Assembly (NCBI RefSeq): GCF_044962685.1 | Contig: NZ_JBBKTX010000001.1 | Location: 124,001-188,000, forward strand | DNA: 64,000 nt | Source of the DNA: Oceanobacter antarcticus | Lineage (GTDB): Bacteria; Pseudomonadota; Gammaproteobacteria; Pseudomonadales; Oceanobacteraceae | Direction: 5' to 3' | Part shown: positions 8,309 through 17,396 of the stretch, in pieces | Position numbering within the stretch: the stretch's first letter is position 1 | Layout of the letters: every line of letters begins with the position of its first letter | Made by a program: the position numbers and the translations under genes | Notes under the pieces: generated by a model | What the model was told of the DNA's origin: nothing | The model's database searches: none | The model's input: the letters and a program-made list of their open reading frames with translations, nothing else

Positions 8309-9871
8309 TCAGTTAGGACTGGCGTGTTGCCACAATACCGCGCCGGTGGCGCTGTTGCTGCTGTTGTCGATCAGTTCAAATCCACCGAGGAAGGCATCAG
8401 CCTGTTCGCCGACCAGAATGCCACCCAGCTCACTGGTGCCGGTGTTGATGCCGATATCGCCGTGTTGGCCATTCATGATATCCAGGTTAACCAGTGGTGA
8501 ATTATTACCATCAATCTGAATGCTGCCATCGAAGCTGATGGCCCAGAGATCGGCGCCGGTATCACCAAATCCGGCAGATAATGAGCCGTTGGAAACGCGG
8601 CCAGTGTTGAAGTCGAGATCAAACTGCCCCCCGGAAACACTCAGCGGCTGTCCCAGATTATTAAAGCCGATACCCAGGTTGCCAGCAAAATGCACACTGC
8701 CAGACAGAGAACTCAACTGGGAAGACAGTGTCGGGGTACCGTGTAGCCAGAGCGCCATGCCGTCATAGCCGCTATGTTCATCAGAATCGCGATCGGAGTA
8801 GACCTCAATATCGCTATCACTACCGTCCCAGACACCCCAAATGACATCCAAATTGTTGTCTGGCTGGTCGACCTTTGAGCTGATGCCGGAAAAGCGTACG
8901 ACATCGAGTTGACCTGCTTCATTGACGGCAACAAATAACGGTTGTTCACCGTCCAGTTGCACTACGGTGCCGACCCGCAGCTCGCCGTTCATGGCGACAG
9001 CACCAAGACGGTGACTGGACAAAAATGCCTGATATTCGGTATTGGTCAGGCGGCTGTCCGGGCTGCTGTCGTCAATCGGCGGAGTGTCCGGGTTGGCGTC
9101 GGGATCTGTCTCACTATTTACTGACGCTTTCAGAATTGCTTGAAGGCGGGCGCTGTCCTGTTGATCAAGCGGCGGTGGCACGTCGCTGTTGGCGATGTTG
9201 GCGTCTGCGGAAGTATTGTGCTGATTGCTGTTGGGTGTGCTTTGCGGTTGTTCGACCGTGTTGTCCTGAAGTTCGGCCGGTGCTTCCAGCAGGCCGGTAA
9301 AGCCATCGGCATCCACGCTGGCGTAGTGGAAATCTGCGTCATGACCGAGCACAAAATCACCAGCGTCGGTAGTGATGCTAATGGTGCCTTGCCAGACGCC
9401 AAGCAGCAGTCGGCCCTTGTCCAGCAAGGCGCTGTAAAGTGTGCCTCGAATGCCGATGCTGCCAACCGGGGTATCGACCCGGTAGGCGGCTGCGGTGCCC
9501 TTGCCAAGGCTACCGGTCAGTGTCCGGAATCCCCCTTCAATCAGCTGCATGACCACTTCCGGTTGATCGTGGCGGGTAGCCTGTTGCTGGTACTGATGTA
9601 CAACCAGGCTGCTGTTGGCATTCAGTGCCAGCAGGGCATCGTCGTTAAAACGTATCTGCACTTTGCTGTTGTTGCCGGTGGTGACGGTATCCTGCATATA
9701 AACCGGGCTGCGGCGCTTGAGGACACGGACATCTTGCTGCAGCTGGAGGGCTGTAACCTCGCCCCGTGCCATGATCACGGTACCGACGTTGTCGTCGGCA
9801 TAAGCCATTGTCGTCAATAGTCCGAACAAGGTGACCATGGTGCCAAAAAAGATACGCATCCTGATTGTCAT
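8309..9871 (-). CDS. exported FecR-domain protein with C-terminal beta-rich domain
   Basis: A 520-residue secreted protein. Residues 1-25 form a Sec signal peptide ending in MAYA. Residues about 28-175 are a FecR domain: GEVTAL, a DTVTTGNNSKVQIRF segment and the hallmark TPVGSIGIRGT. A low-complexity acidic linker (about 185-270) follows. The C-terminal 240 residues are glycine/aspartate-rich beta strands ending in repeats such as SELGGILVGEQADAFLGGFELID, which resemble the terminal barrel of TbpB-like surface proteins. It has no anti-sigma membrane helix, so it is not a classical FecR. GGAGG precedes the ATG. It follows the TPR-barrel gene by about 12 bp. Confidence 0.8.
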   Translation of the reverse strand: MTIRMRIFFGTMVTLFGLLTTMAYADDNVGTVIMARGEVTALQLQQDVRVLKRRSPVYMQDTVTTGNNSKVQIRFNDDALLALNANSSLVVHQYQQQATRHDQPEVVMQLIEGGFRTLTGSLGKGTAAAYRVDTPVGSIGIRGTLYSALLDKGRLLLGVWQGTISITTDAGDFVLGHDADFHYASVDADGFTGLLEAPAELQDNTVEQPQSTPNSNQHNTSADANIANSDVPPPLDQQDSARLQAILKASVNSETDPDANPDTPPIDDSSPDSRLTNTEYQAFLSSHRLGAVAMNGELRVGTVVQLDGEQPLFVAVNEAGQLDVVRFSGISSKVDQPDNNLDVIWGVWDGSDSDIEVYSDRDSDEHSGYDGMALWLHGTPTLSSQLSSLSGSVHFAGNLGIGFNNLGQPLSVSGGQFDLDFNTGRVSNGSLSAGFGDTGADLWAISFDGSIQIDGNNSPLVNLDIMNGQHGDIGINTGTSELGGILVGEQADAFLGGFELIDNSSNSATGAVLWQHASPN

Positions 9872-9883
9872 AAAACCTCCGCT

Positions 9884-11278
9884 TCAATTCTGGAAGCTGA
9901 CCGTCAGGCCAGCCTCAAACAGTGCCCTGTCATACTGATAGACGCTGATGGAACTGGCGTTGCGCAAATAACTGAACTGGTTGTGCAGCGTCAGCCAGTG
10001 CAAGAGCTGGTATTGCCAGCCAATGCTGGCCTGACCCAGGTGCTCCTGGCGATCTTTGCCTGGTGCGAGCAAATCGTTGCCATGCTGGTAATCGTACTGC
10101 CGATAGAGACCCTGAAGATGCAGTGCCAAACGTGAATTCAACTGGTAAGACAGCCGTGCATCGGCACCTGCGGTATCCCGTGCCAGTTCAGCCTGGTCAT
10201 CCAGATCGCTCGACCAGCTGACGCCCGCCATGCTGCTCCAGAGTCCCTGCTGGTATGCCAGTGCTGTCCGGCTGCCGATTTGCAGGGTATCGGCTTCATC
10301 ATTGAGCTGACTGTCTTTGCTGCTGACATGGAGTTCGAGCTGAGGCTGCCAGTGTTGCCAGCCATTCCAGCGCCATTCTGTCGTCAGTTGCAGCATGGAT
10401 TGCAGGCTGTCGTGGCCAAGCCAGTAGTATTCATAGTCGAGGCTGGCATTCAGCTGGTGTTGTCCCAGCAGCTGCTGGGCACCCGCCCGGAATTGAACGG
10501 CATCAAGGTCGTAGGTGTCATTGCCGTTATTGTCTTTGCGAGCGAAGGAGACACTACTGTAGACCCGCCGCTTGCTGGTGAGCGGCAAACTCATCTGGGC
10601 GGCGGCAGAGTAGCGAAAATAACCTGAATGTATGGCGCGCTGTTCTTCGCTCAGAATCGCGCTCAACTGGCCATCAAACAGGTCGATTTCCCGTTCACTG
10701 GTGGCGGTGTTGATATTGGTGTCGTAACCGGCTGCTGTTGCCAGTGCCACCGACCAGGAGCGTCGGCTACGGGATTGTTGCTGACTGATTTGTTGCAAGT
10801 AGTTACGGGATGCGGTGGCGATGGCTGGCAGCGGATCCGCTGCCAACACCGTCTGAAAACCACTTTCCGCAGCCAGCATCTGCCCCATGGCATATTGGCA
10901 GCGCGCCAGCTCGAAGTGGTAGTTGAGATTTTGTGGAAAACGGCTATGTAGCCGGTCAAATACAAACCAGGCCTCGTTGAGGTTGTGGGTTTCCAGTGCG
11001 GCGCTGCCGTACATCAAATCGAAAGCTTCCTCACCTTCGTACGTTGCCAGCAGTGTATGGGCGATTTGATAGGCGGAACTGAAATCTCCCGCGCGGATGG
11101 ACGTTATCAAAGTTTCTAGGGTGGCTGCTTCGGTAACCGCTGCCGGCGCGGATGGTGCCGCGTCACTGACACTGGCGGCGCGACAGGGATTCAGCTGCAA
11201 CGGTGCCAGTGCGGCCAGTAGCAAGATGGGGATTCGGCTGTATGAGTCCCTGCGGTACGGATCAATATGATGATGCAT
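9884..11278 (-). CDS. TPR plus outer-membrane beta-barrel protein (SLAM/DUF560-like)
   Basis: A 464-residue exported protein. A signal peptide covers about residues 1-37. TPR-like helices (about 45-170) include LNEAWFVFDRLHSRFPQN and YAMGQMLAAESGF. From about residue 180, starting ATAAGYDTNINTAT, the sequence alternates like amphipathic beta strands and ends in the aromatic C-terminus VSFQN, as outer-membrane barrels do. The TPR-then-barrel layout matches DUF560/SLAM (type XI secretion) proteins. The ATG at 11278 is preferred to 11284 because of AAGGA spacing. It is the first gene of an operon with the FecR protein. Confidence 0.75.
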   Translation of the reverse strand: MHHHIDPYRRDSYSRIPILLLAALAPLQLNPCRAASVSDAAPSAPAAVTEAATLETLITSIRAGDFSSAYQIAHTLLATYEGEEAFDLMYGSAALETHNLNEAWFVFDRLHSRFPQNLNYHFELARCQYAMGQMLAAESGFQTVLAADPLPAIATASRNYLQQISQQQSRSRRSWSVALATAAGYDTNINTATSEREIDLFDGQLSAILSEEQRAIHSGYFRYSAAAQMSLPLTSKRRVYSSVSFARKDNNGNDTYDLDAVQFRAGAQQLLGQHQLNASLDYEYYWLGHDSLQSMLQLTTEWRWNGWQHWQPQLELHVSSKDSQLNDEADTLQIGSRTALAYQQGLWSSMAGVSWSSDLDDQAELARDTAGADARLSYQLNSRLALHLQGLYRQYDYQHGNDLLAPGKDRQEHLGQASIGWQYQLLHWLTLHNQFSYLRNASSISVYQYDRALFEAGLTVSFQN

Positions 11279-11418
11279 GGGCATTCCTTACCAAAGCGGC
11301 GGCGAATGTACTCCCGGGCGATCAGCGTCCGGTGATCCTTATACAGCTCTGACAAAATTATACAGTCTCATTCTGCAGCGCAATAAGCAGGCCACCAAAT
11401 GGCTCACAATTCCCGATT

Positions 11419-11432
11419 TTGATACATATCAA
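11419..11432 (+). promoter_or_regulatory. FNR/ANR binding site (perfect consensus)
   Basis: TTGATACATATCAA fits TTGAT-N4-ATCAA exactly. It lies 141 bp before the CcoM-like ORF and is the more distal of two such sites. It may also serve the divergent TPR-barrel gene, whose start is about 140 bp away. Confidence 0.65.
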
Positions 11433-11469
11433 GCGTAGCAGCGGTTAGGGCAATGACAGAAAAATCCAC

Positions 11470-11483
11470 TTGATATGGGTCAA
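11470..11483 (+). promoter_or_regulatory. FNR/ANR binding site, promoter-proximal
   Basis: TTGATATGGGTCAA matches the FNR consensus at 9 of 10 positions. Its centre (11476.5) is about 41 bp before a likely start of transcription near 11517, set by a -10 hexamer TACATT at 11505-11510. That is the class II geometry of FNR-activated promoters. Confidence 0.65.
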
Positions 11484-11559
11484 TCTGGCCCCGGCACAGG
11501 CTGTTACATTGAGCTCAACAAGGCAAACGCATGATCGACAGTGAGTGAGGTATCCCACT

Positions 11560-11679
11560 ATGTTTATGGATGAAGTCGTTTTTTCAGGATTGGTAATTGT
11601 GGGCCTGACCTGCGTATTTTTTGCAGGTGTTTACCTGGCCATTCGTAAAGACATTAAAAAACACGGTACGGGTGAATAA
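11560..11679 (+). CDS. small membrane protein, CcoM-like subunit of cbb3 cytochrome oxidase
   Basis: A 39-residue ORF. It begins MFMDEVVFSGLVIVG, continues as one membrane helix (about residues 8-29) and ends in a charged tail, IRKDIKKHG. Length, N-terminal MF-x-D-x-V-V pattern and single helix recall CcoM, the small stabilising subunit of Pseudomonas cbb3 oxidases, but I judge this from memory only. GTGAGG lies nine bases before the ATG. Two FNR-type sites upstream and a strong terminator downstream show a discrete, oxygen-controlled unit. Other small oxidase-associated peptides are possible. Confidence 0.6.
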   Translation: MFMDEVVFSGLVIVGLTCVFFAGVYLAIRKDIKKHGTGE

Positions 11680-11721
11680 GTACCGGTTGTAACAATTTTC
11701 TGCGCTGAGTACCCTTGCCTC

Positions 11722-11755
11722 GGGCCTGACCAATTTGGTCATGGCCCTTTTTTTT
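11722..11755 (+). terminator. rho-independent terminator
   Basis: GGGCC and TGACCA pair with TGGTCA and GGCCC around a short loop, followed by eight T residues. It ends the CcoM-like transcript and insulates it from the convergent rlpA gene. Confidence 0.85.
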
Positions 11756-11799
11756 GTGCGCATTAATTCCTCAGCGGGAAGGGGACTGGTGGCAGCCTG

Positions 11800-12570
11800 T
11801 TAGTTAAGCTGGTGCGCTCCGAGTACGACCGGGTTGTTGATATGCAATTTATCCAGCCGGGCGAGCAAGTCCTGCAGCGGCTTTCCTTCCGGCACCGGGC
11901 CAATACGTACTTTGTGCAGGGGCTTGCCATTCAGCTTGCCCTGGTAGACCTCGACCGGCCAGGTCAGCGGCTTCAGGGCGTCACGTAACGCTTGCTGCTG
12001 CTTGTTGGCGCTTGGCTGGTCGGACAGGGCAGACACCTGTACCCAGCGTACTTTATCTGGCAGAGGCGGCTTGAGCAGCTCGATCGTGACCGGGGCCGTA
12101 CCGGAGATATCCAGACCAATCTTGTGAGCGGCGACGTACGACAGATCGATTATACGATCCTTGTAAAACGGTCCGCGATCGTTGACCCGCACGACAACAC
12201 TTTTACCATTATCTTGCCGGGTCACTTTTACATAACTGGGCAACGGTAAGGTTTTATGCGCAGCGGTGAACTGATAGACATCGTAAATCTCGCCGTTGGC
12301 GGTGGCGTGGCCATGAAATTTCATGCCATACCAGGATGCCGTGCCGGCCTCGCGGAAAGTACGGGGCTGCTCCAGCACCTGGTAGCGTTTACCCAGCACC
12401 TTGTAGGTGGGGCCATTCCCCATCACGCTGAGTGCTTCAGACGTTGGAGTTGGCTCCTTGAGGGTGGACAAATCGGGTGGCACCGGAGGACTGAAGTCTT
12501 CCCTGTGCTGATAACGCGAGCTGCAGGCGCTGAGCAGCAGCGCCATGATCAGCCATAAACCGGTCTTCAC
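11800..12570 (-). CDS. rlpA: septal-ring lipoprotein / lytic transglycosylase RlpA
   Basis: A 256-residue outer-membrane lipoprotein. Residues 1-16 form a type II signal with lipobox LSAC (C16). Residues about 75-170 form the double-psi beta-barrel: GTASWYGMKFHGHATANGE and the VNDRGPF motif holding the catalytic aspartate. A SPOR domain that binds denuded glycan at the septum occupies about 180-256. RlpA cleaves peptidoglycan strands lacking stem peptides. Translation starts at a GTG overlapping the mltB stop by 4 bp. It is the last gene of the elongation operon. Confidence 0.93.
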   Translation of the reverse strand: MKTGLWLIMALLLSACSSRYQHREDFSPPVPPDLSTLKEPTPTSEALSVMGNGPTYKVLGKRYQVLEQPRTFREAGTASWYGMKFHGHATANGEIYDVYQFTAAHKTLPLPSYVKVTRQDNGKSVVVRVNDRGPFYKDRIIDLSYVAAHKIGLDISGTAPVTIELLKPPLPDKVRWVQVSALSDQPSANKQQQALRDALKPLTWPVEVYQGKLNGKPLHKVRIGPVPEGKPLQDLLARLDKLHINNPVVLGAHQLN

Positions 12571-13544
12571 TGTTTCAGCGCCTCACTCAACTGGTAGACA
12601 GCCATGGCATAGAGGCGGCTGTGGTTGTAACGGGTAATAACATAGTAGTTGTATTGTGCCAGCCAGAATTCCGCGCCCTGTTTGCCGATCAGTTTGACCA
12701 GGCTGGCGGGGGCATCAGCTGATGCTGGCTCAGTCGCCGACACGCCCATGGCGGCCAGTTGCGCTACCGTCCACTTGGGTTTCAGGCTGTCATTTACGAC
12801 CGTCTCGTATTGTTGACCACTGACCCGTACGCGCTGTACAACGGGCTCACCAGTTCGCCAACCGTGGACACGGAAGTAGTTGGCCACGCTGTTAATTGCA
12901 TCTGTCGGGCTCGACCACAAATCACGTTTGCCATCGCCATCGCCGTCGACGGCATAGGCCAGGAAGCTGGTCGGAATAAACTGGCCGTAGCCCATGGCCC
13001 CAGCGTAAGAACCTTTGACCGTACCGGGGTCGAGCTGTTCTGCTTTGGCAAGGGAGAAAAAGGCTTTTAATTCACGCCAGAAAATAGGCCGTTGGGGATA
13101 ATCAAACGCCAGTGTTGCCAGTGAATCCAGTACCCGGTAGTTGCCCTGGCGGCTGCCGTAGAAGGTTTCAACGCCGATGATGGCGCTGATGATTTCCTTC
13201 GGAACACCGTATTTTTGCTCTGCCGCAGCCAACAGCCCGGCATGCTGTTGCATAAAGGACTTGCCACCTTCAATCCGCTTTGGGGTCAGGAATATGTCCT
13301 GATAGCCATCCCATTCGAGGGTTTTTTCCGCTGGTCGGGCGATTGCTTCCAGCACGGAATCGAGTTTTTTTGACTCCGCCAGCCAGCGTTTGGTTTCTGC
13401 CGGGGGGATGTGATATTCCTTTTCCAGCTCGGCGGCAAACTCATTGAAGCGTGCATGCTGATCGTAGCTGGCATGTACCAAGGCTGAGCCTCCGAGGCTG
13501 ACAACCAGGCAGGTCTGTGCCAGTTGACGTGTGAGTCTGGTCAT
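12567..13544 (-). CDS. mltB: membrane-bound lytic transglycosylase B
   Basis: A 325-residue periplasmic enzyme with a signal peptide ending near ALVHA (residue 25). The catalytic glutamate is E126 in IIGVETFYGS. The following GNYRVLDSLATLAFDYP and GAMGYGQFIPTSFLAYAVDGDGDGKRD segments are family hallmarks. It cleaves glycan strands to 1,6-anhydromuropeptides. There is no clear lipobox cysteine, so it may be soluble like Pseudomonas SltB1. It lies between rodA and rlpA and overlaps rlpA. Confidence 0.93.
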   Translation of the reverse strand: MTRLTRQLAQTCLVVSLGGSALVHASYDQHARFNEFAAELEKEYHIPPAETKRWLAESKKLDSVLEAIARPAEKTLEWDGYQDIFLTPKRIEGGKSFMQQHAGLLAAAEQKYGVPKEIISAIIGVETFYGSRQGNYRVLDSLATLAFDYPQRPIFWRELKAFFSLAKAEQLDPGTVKGSYAGAMGYGQFIPTSFLAYAVDGDGDGKRDLWSSPTDAINSVANYFRVHGWRTGEPVVQRVRVSGQQYETVVNDSLKPKWTVAQLAAMGVSATEPASADAPASLVKLIGKQGAEFWLAQYNYYVITRYNHSRLYAMAVYQLSEALKQ

Positions 13545-13565
13545 ACTAATTCCCTGTTGTGTAGA

Positions 13566-14708
13566 TTAACGTTTTTGATGTGTCGCCATTGACATGATCA
13601 GGCCGAAGGCGGCCATCAGGCTGACCACCGACGTACCACCGTAGCTGACCAGTGGCAATGGGACACCAACCACTGGCAAAATTCCGCTGACCATACCGAT
13701 ATTCACGAACACATAGATAAAAAAGGTAACAGACAAACTGCCAGCCAACAGTCGGCCGAACAAGGTTTCACAGCGGCTACTGAGTACCAGGCAGCGAAAT
13801 ATAATCAGAAAGTACAGCAGCAGCAGCAGTAAAACGCCAATCAGTCCCAGTTCTTCTGCCAAGACGGCAATAATAAAGTCGGTATGGCTCTCGGGCAGAA
13901 ATTCCAGCTGTGACTGGGTGCCCTGCATAAAGCCTTTACCTTCAATGCCGCCAGAGCCAATGGCGGTTTTTGACTGGATGATGTTCCAGCCCGAACCCAG
14001 CGGGTCGCTTTCTGGATTGAGGAAGGTCAGTACCCGCTGTTTCTGATAAGCGTGCATCACAAAAAACCACATCAAGGGTGCACAGGCGGAGACCAGAGCG
14101 ATCAGAGACCCAATCAGCCGCCAGGACATGCCAGCAAAAAACAATACCAACAAACCGGACGCGGAAATCAGCAGGGATGTGCCCAGGTCCGGTTGTTTGA
14201 GAATCAGTATGGTGGGCACAACAATAATCACGCTGGCCTTGAGCAAGTCGGTGATATGCGGTGGAACCGGACGTCTGGCCATATACCAGGCGACGGTCAA
14301 TGGCAGTATCAGTTTGACCAGCTCGGAAGGCTGGAAGCGCGGCAGGCCGGGCAACGCCAGCCAGCGCTGTGCCCCCTTGGCGTCTACCCCGGCAATCAGG
14401 ACGCCGAGCAGTGCTGCAAGGGCAACAAGATAGGCCCAGGGGGCAATCAGCTGATAAAAACGTGGCGGCAGTTGTGCAGCCAGAATCATGCCGAGCGAAC
14501 CAATACCCATGTGAATGGCCTGGCGTGTCAGCATATGCAGATCTTTACCACTGCCGGTGTAGAGAATCAGCAAGCCGGTCAGGCAAAGAACCAGCAGCAG
14601 TACCAGCAGCAGCAGATCCAGGTGCATACGGGTGAACAGGGCACGGCTGCGATCAAATCCTGGATGTGCGCCGCTGCCGAGTGTGCGGGTAAAGTCAGAA
14701 CTGCTCAT
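13566..14708 (-). CDS. rodA: peptidoglycan glycosyltransferase RodA
   Basis: A 380-residue SEDS-family polytopic membrane protein with about ten helices. It includes the conserved periplasmic segment WNIIQSKTAIGSGGIEGKG and the C-terminal LPVVGVPLPLVSYGGTS signature. It polymerises lipid II into glycan strands for cell elongation together with PBP2. Its start overlaps the mrdA stop by 4 bp, consistent with translational coupling to its partner. Confidence 0.96.
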   Translation of the reverse strand: MSSSDFTRTLGSGAHPGFDRSRALFTRMHLDLLLLVLLLVLCLTGLLILYTGSGKDLHMLTRQAIHMGIGSLGMILAAQLPPRFYQLIAPWAYLVALAALLGVLIAGVDAKGAQRWLALPGLPRFQPSELVKLILPLTVAWYMARRPVPPHITDLLKASVIIVVPTILILKQPDLGTSLLISASGLLVLFFAGMSWRLIGSLIALVSACAPLMWFFVMHAYQKQRVLTFLNPESDPLGSGWNIIQSKTAIGSGGIEGKGFMQGTQSQLEFLPESHTDFIIAVLAEELGLIGVLLLLLLYFLIIFRCLVLSSRCETLFGRLLAGSLSVTFFIYVFVNIGMVSGILPVVGVPLPLVSYGGTSVVSLMAAFGLIMSMATHQKR

Positions 14709-16561
14709 TCGCCAGTGCTTCCGCTGAGATAAAGATTGATCACCGATTGGGCAATGGGGGCTGCTGTACGCCCGGCTGATTCACCATTTTCGACCACTAC
14801 GGCAATGGCAATCTGGGGATCTTCGACCGGAGCAAAGGCAATAAACAGGGCATGGTCACGCAGACGCTCACGCAGCGCATCGGAGTTGTATTCTTCATCC
14901 TGTTTGATACCAACGACCTGGGCGGTGCCGGTTTTGCCGGCTATTGAGAATTCCAGATGCTTTTGCAGTACCCGAGCAGTGCCATGAGGACTGCTGATCA
15001 CCTTGCGCATGGCTGCAAACATCCGATCCCAGTTGTCTTCATTATTCAGTTTTATGTCCTCGACCCCGCTTGCATCAATGGCTTCGTACTGGCCGCTATG
15101 AGCTGCCAGCAACCGTGGTGCCATCCATTTGCCTCGGTTGGCCATCACCGCAGTAGCGGTTGCCAGTTGCAATGGCGTGACCTGGATATAGCCCTGGCCA
15201 ATCCCCAGGTTGACGGTGTCTCCGGCATACCAGCTGGCCTTGTGATGGCGCTGTTTCCATTCGCGTCCTGGCAACAAGCCGGAGAAGGCATTATCCACAT
15301 CAATGGCCAGATTCTGGCCAAAACCGAATTGCGCCAGAAATGGCTCCAATCGATCGATTCCCGCCCGTACCGCGGCATCATAAAAATAGACATCGCAGGA
15401 TTCAACAATGGCTCGTTCGAGGTTGACTTCACCATGACCCTGACGCTTCCAGTCCCGATATTCCCGATCGCTGTTTTCCAGGGTGAAGCTGCCGGTGTCA
15501 AAAATAGTACGGCTCCAGCTGGTTACACCCATATCAGCAACACCCAGGCCAATGAAGGGTTTCAGGGTGGACGCGGGGGGGTAACGACCACGAATGGCGC
15601 GGTCAAACAGGGGCAGGTCCGGGTTGTCACGCAAGGCGTTGTAGTCGGTATGGGAAATGCCGGTGACAAACAGGTTGGGATCGAAGCCGGGATTGCTGTA
15701 AAGGCTGAGAATGCCGCCGGTTTTTACTTCAATGGCAACGAGGGCACCACGACGACCGGCCAGTTGGTGTTGCGCCAGCCGTTGCAAACGACTGTCGAGG
15801 TGTAATGTCAGATCTTCTCCAGGAACCGGATCCGATTGTTCCAGCACTCGCAGAATGCGGCCTCGGGCGTTGGTTTCGACTTTCTGATAGCCGGGCTCGC
15901 CGTGTAAGTCGCTTTCGTAATGTTTTTCGATACCCTGCTTGCCAATGTACTGGGTGGCGCTATAACGGCGTTTGGTCTCACTGTCGGTGTCCAGCTGGTT
16001 TTGTTCGCGCTGGTTGATACGGCCGACATAACCGAGTACATGGGCAAAGGTTTCACCCTGGGGGTAGTGGCGCACCAGCTGGGCTTCCACATCGACGCCG
16101 GGCAGGTAAACCCGGTTGACCATGACTTTGGCAATCTCGACTTCAGTGAGCTGGTGGCGCAAAACGACCGGTTCGTAGGGGCGGCGGCGCAGTTCCAGAC
16201 GCTTGTCGAGCTGTTCCCGGTCGCGCTCCGAGATACCGATCATGTCGTTAATAAAACTCAGCGTGGCATCCATGTCGCGGACGCGTTCAGGCACTAGCGT
16301 AAGGCTGTAAGATGGCACATTTTCTGCCAGCAGTTCACCATTACGATCATAAATCAGCCCACGTTTTGGGGGCAGTGGTTGGATCTTGATGCGGTTGTTT
16401 TCTGATAGATTCTGGTATTTTTCGTACAGGGTAATTTGCAAATAAGCCATACGCCAGACGAGCACTCCCAGCAAGGCAAAAATAATTAGGCCCAGAATCA
16501 TGGCGCGAGAGCGAAACAGCTTTACTTCAGCTGATTTGTCCCGGAAGGAGTGCTCCCACAT
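14705..16561 (-). CDS. mrdA: penicillin-binding protein 2
   Basis: A 618-residue class B PBP. It has an N-terminal membrane anchor (about 18-40), a pedestal domain with RGLIYDRNGELLAENV, and a transpeptidase domain with S331-x-x-K334 (STLK), the SCD motif in ESCDVYFYD and the KTGTAQV box. It crosslinks peptidoglycan in the elongasome with RodA. The gene begins 7 bp after rlmH and overlaps rodA. Confidence 0.96.
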   Translation of the reverse strand: MWEHSFRDKSAEVKLFRSRAMILGLIIFALLGVLVWRMAYLQITLYEKYQNLSENNRIKIQPLPPKRGLIYDRNGELLAENVPSYSLTLVPERVRDMDATLSFINDMIGISERDREQLDKRLELRRRPYEPVVLRHQLTEVEIAKVMVNRVYLPGVDVEAQLVRHYPQGETFAHVLGYVGRINQREQNQLDTDSETKRRYSATQYIGKQGIEKHYESDLHGEPGYQKVETNARGRILRVLEQSDPVPGEDLTLHLDSRLQRLAQHQLAGRRGALVAIEVKTGGILSLYSNPGFDPNLFVTGISHTDYNALRDNPDLPLFDRAIRGRYPPASTLKPFIGLGVADMGVTSWSRTIFDTGSFTLENSDREYRDWKRQGHGEVNLERAIVESCDVYFYDAAVRAGIDRLEPFLAQFGFGQNLAIDVDNAFSGLLPGREWKQRHHKASWYAGDTVNLGIGQGYIQVTPLQLATATAVMANRGKWMAPRLLAAHSGQYEAIDASGVEDIKLNNEDNWDRMFAAMRKVISSPHGTARVLQKHLEFSIAGKTGTAQVVGIKQDEEYNSDALRERLRDHALFIAFAPVEDPQIAIAVVVENGESAGRTAAPIAQSVINLYLSGSTGE

Positions 16562-16568
16562 GCAGGCC

Positions 16569-17036
16569 TCATTTGTGGTAAGGATGACCCTGCAACAGGG
16601 TCCAGGCTCGATAGATCTGTTCTGCCACTACCACACGTACCAGCGGATGGGGCAAGGTCAGACTGGACAACGACCAGCGCTGTTTCGCCTGCGTCAGCAA
16701 GGGGGGGGCGATGCCATCCGGGCCACCAATGACCAAAGCAACATCGTGGCCATCCATACGCCACTGTCCCATCTGGCTGGCAAGCTGTTCGGTTGACCAG
16801 GGTTTACCAAGGACATCCAGTGCGACCAGATGTTCCTGCGGCCGAATCGCTTTCAGCAGGGCATCAGCTTCTTGCTGCATGGCTTTTTCTTTACTGCTGC
16901 TTTTGCTGCGATAACCCGGACTGATTTCGACCAGTTCAAGCGCGCAATCGGCAGGCAGTCGCTTGGCGTATTCCTGATAGCCTTCGGTAACCCAGGAGGG
17001 CATTTTCTGGCCAACAGCAAGCAGCCGGATTTTCAT
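16569..17036 (-). CDS. rlmH: 23S rRNA (pseudouridine-1915-N3) methyltransferase
   Basis: A 155-residue SPOUT methyltransferase, full length for the family. It starts MKIRLLAVGQKMPSWV and contains the knot-loop motifs VIGGPDGI and LSSLTLPHPLVRVVVAEQIYRA. It methylates the helix 69 pseudouridine of 70S ribosomes using SAM. Its ATG overlaps the rsfS stop. Confidence 0.96.
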   Translation of the reverse strand: MKIRLLAVGQKMPSWVTEGYQEYAKRLPADCALELVEISPGYRSKSSSKEKAMQQEADALLKAIRPQEHLVALDVLGKPWSTEQLASQMGQWRMDGHDVALVIGGPDGIAPPLLTQAKQRWSLSSLTLPHPLVRVVVAEQIYRAWTLLQGHPYHK

Positions 17037-17389
17037 TCCGCCGAATTTTCCTGGCTGGTGCTGTCCGCCGGCTCACCCCAGAGCCGCTCCAGATCGTAAA
17101 AATGGCGCGCCTGATCGGTCATGACGTGGACGACCACATCGAACAAGTCGATCAGTACCCAGTCGGCAACCGCGCGGCCTTCAGTACCATTGGGTCGCAG
17201 GCCGGCATCCTTGGCTTTTTCTTCAACATGACCGGCAACGGCAGTGACGTGGCGGTTTGACGTCCCCGTGGCAATGATCATCCAGTCGGTCACTGAAGTA
17301 CGACCGCGTACATCCAGAATAATGATGTCTCTGGCTTTCATATCGTCCAGGGAATCGACGACCAGATTTTTGATTTGCTCAGTTTGCAT
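17033..17389 (-). CDS. rsfS: ribosomal silencing factor RsfS
   Basis: A 118-residue Iojap/RsfS protein with the conserved motifs DDMKARDIIILDVRG, TDWMIIATGTSNRHV and WVLIDLFDVVVHVM. It binds uL14 and blocks subunit joining in starvation. It has the usual position between nadD and rlmH, with a 7-bp gap after nadD. Confidence 0.95.
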   Translation of the reverse strand: MQTEQIKNLVVDSLDDMKARDIIILDVRGRTSVTDWMIIATGTSNRHVTAVAGHVEEKAKDAGLRPNGTEGRAVADWVLIDLFDVVVHVMTDQARHFYDLERLWGEPADSTSQENSAE

Positions 17390-17396
17390 TCGCTAC

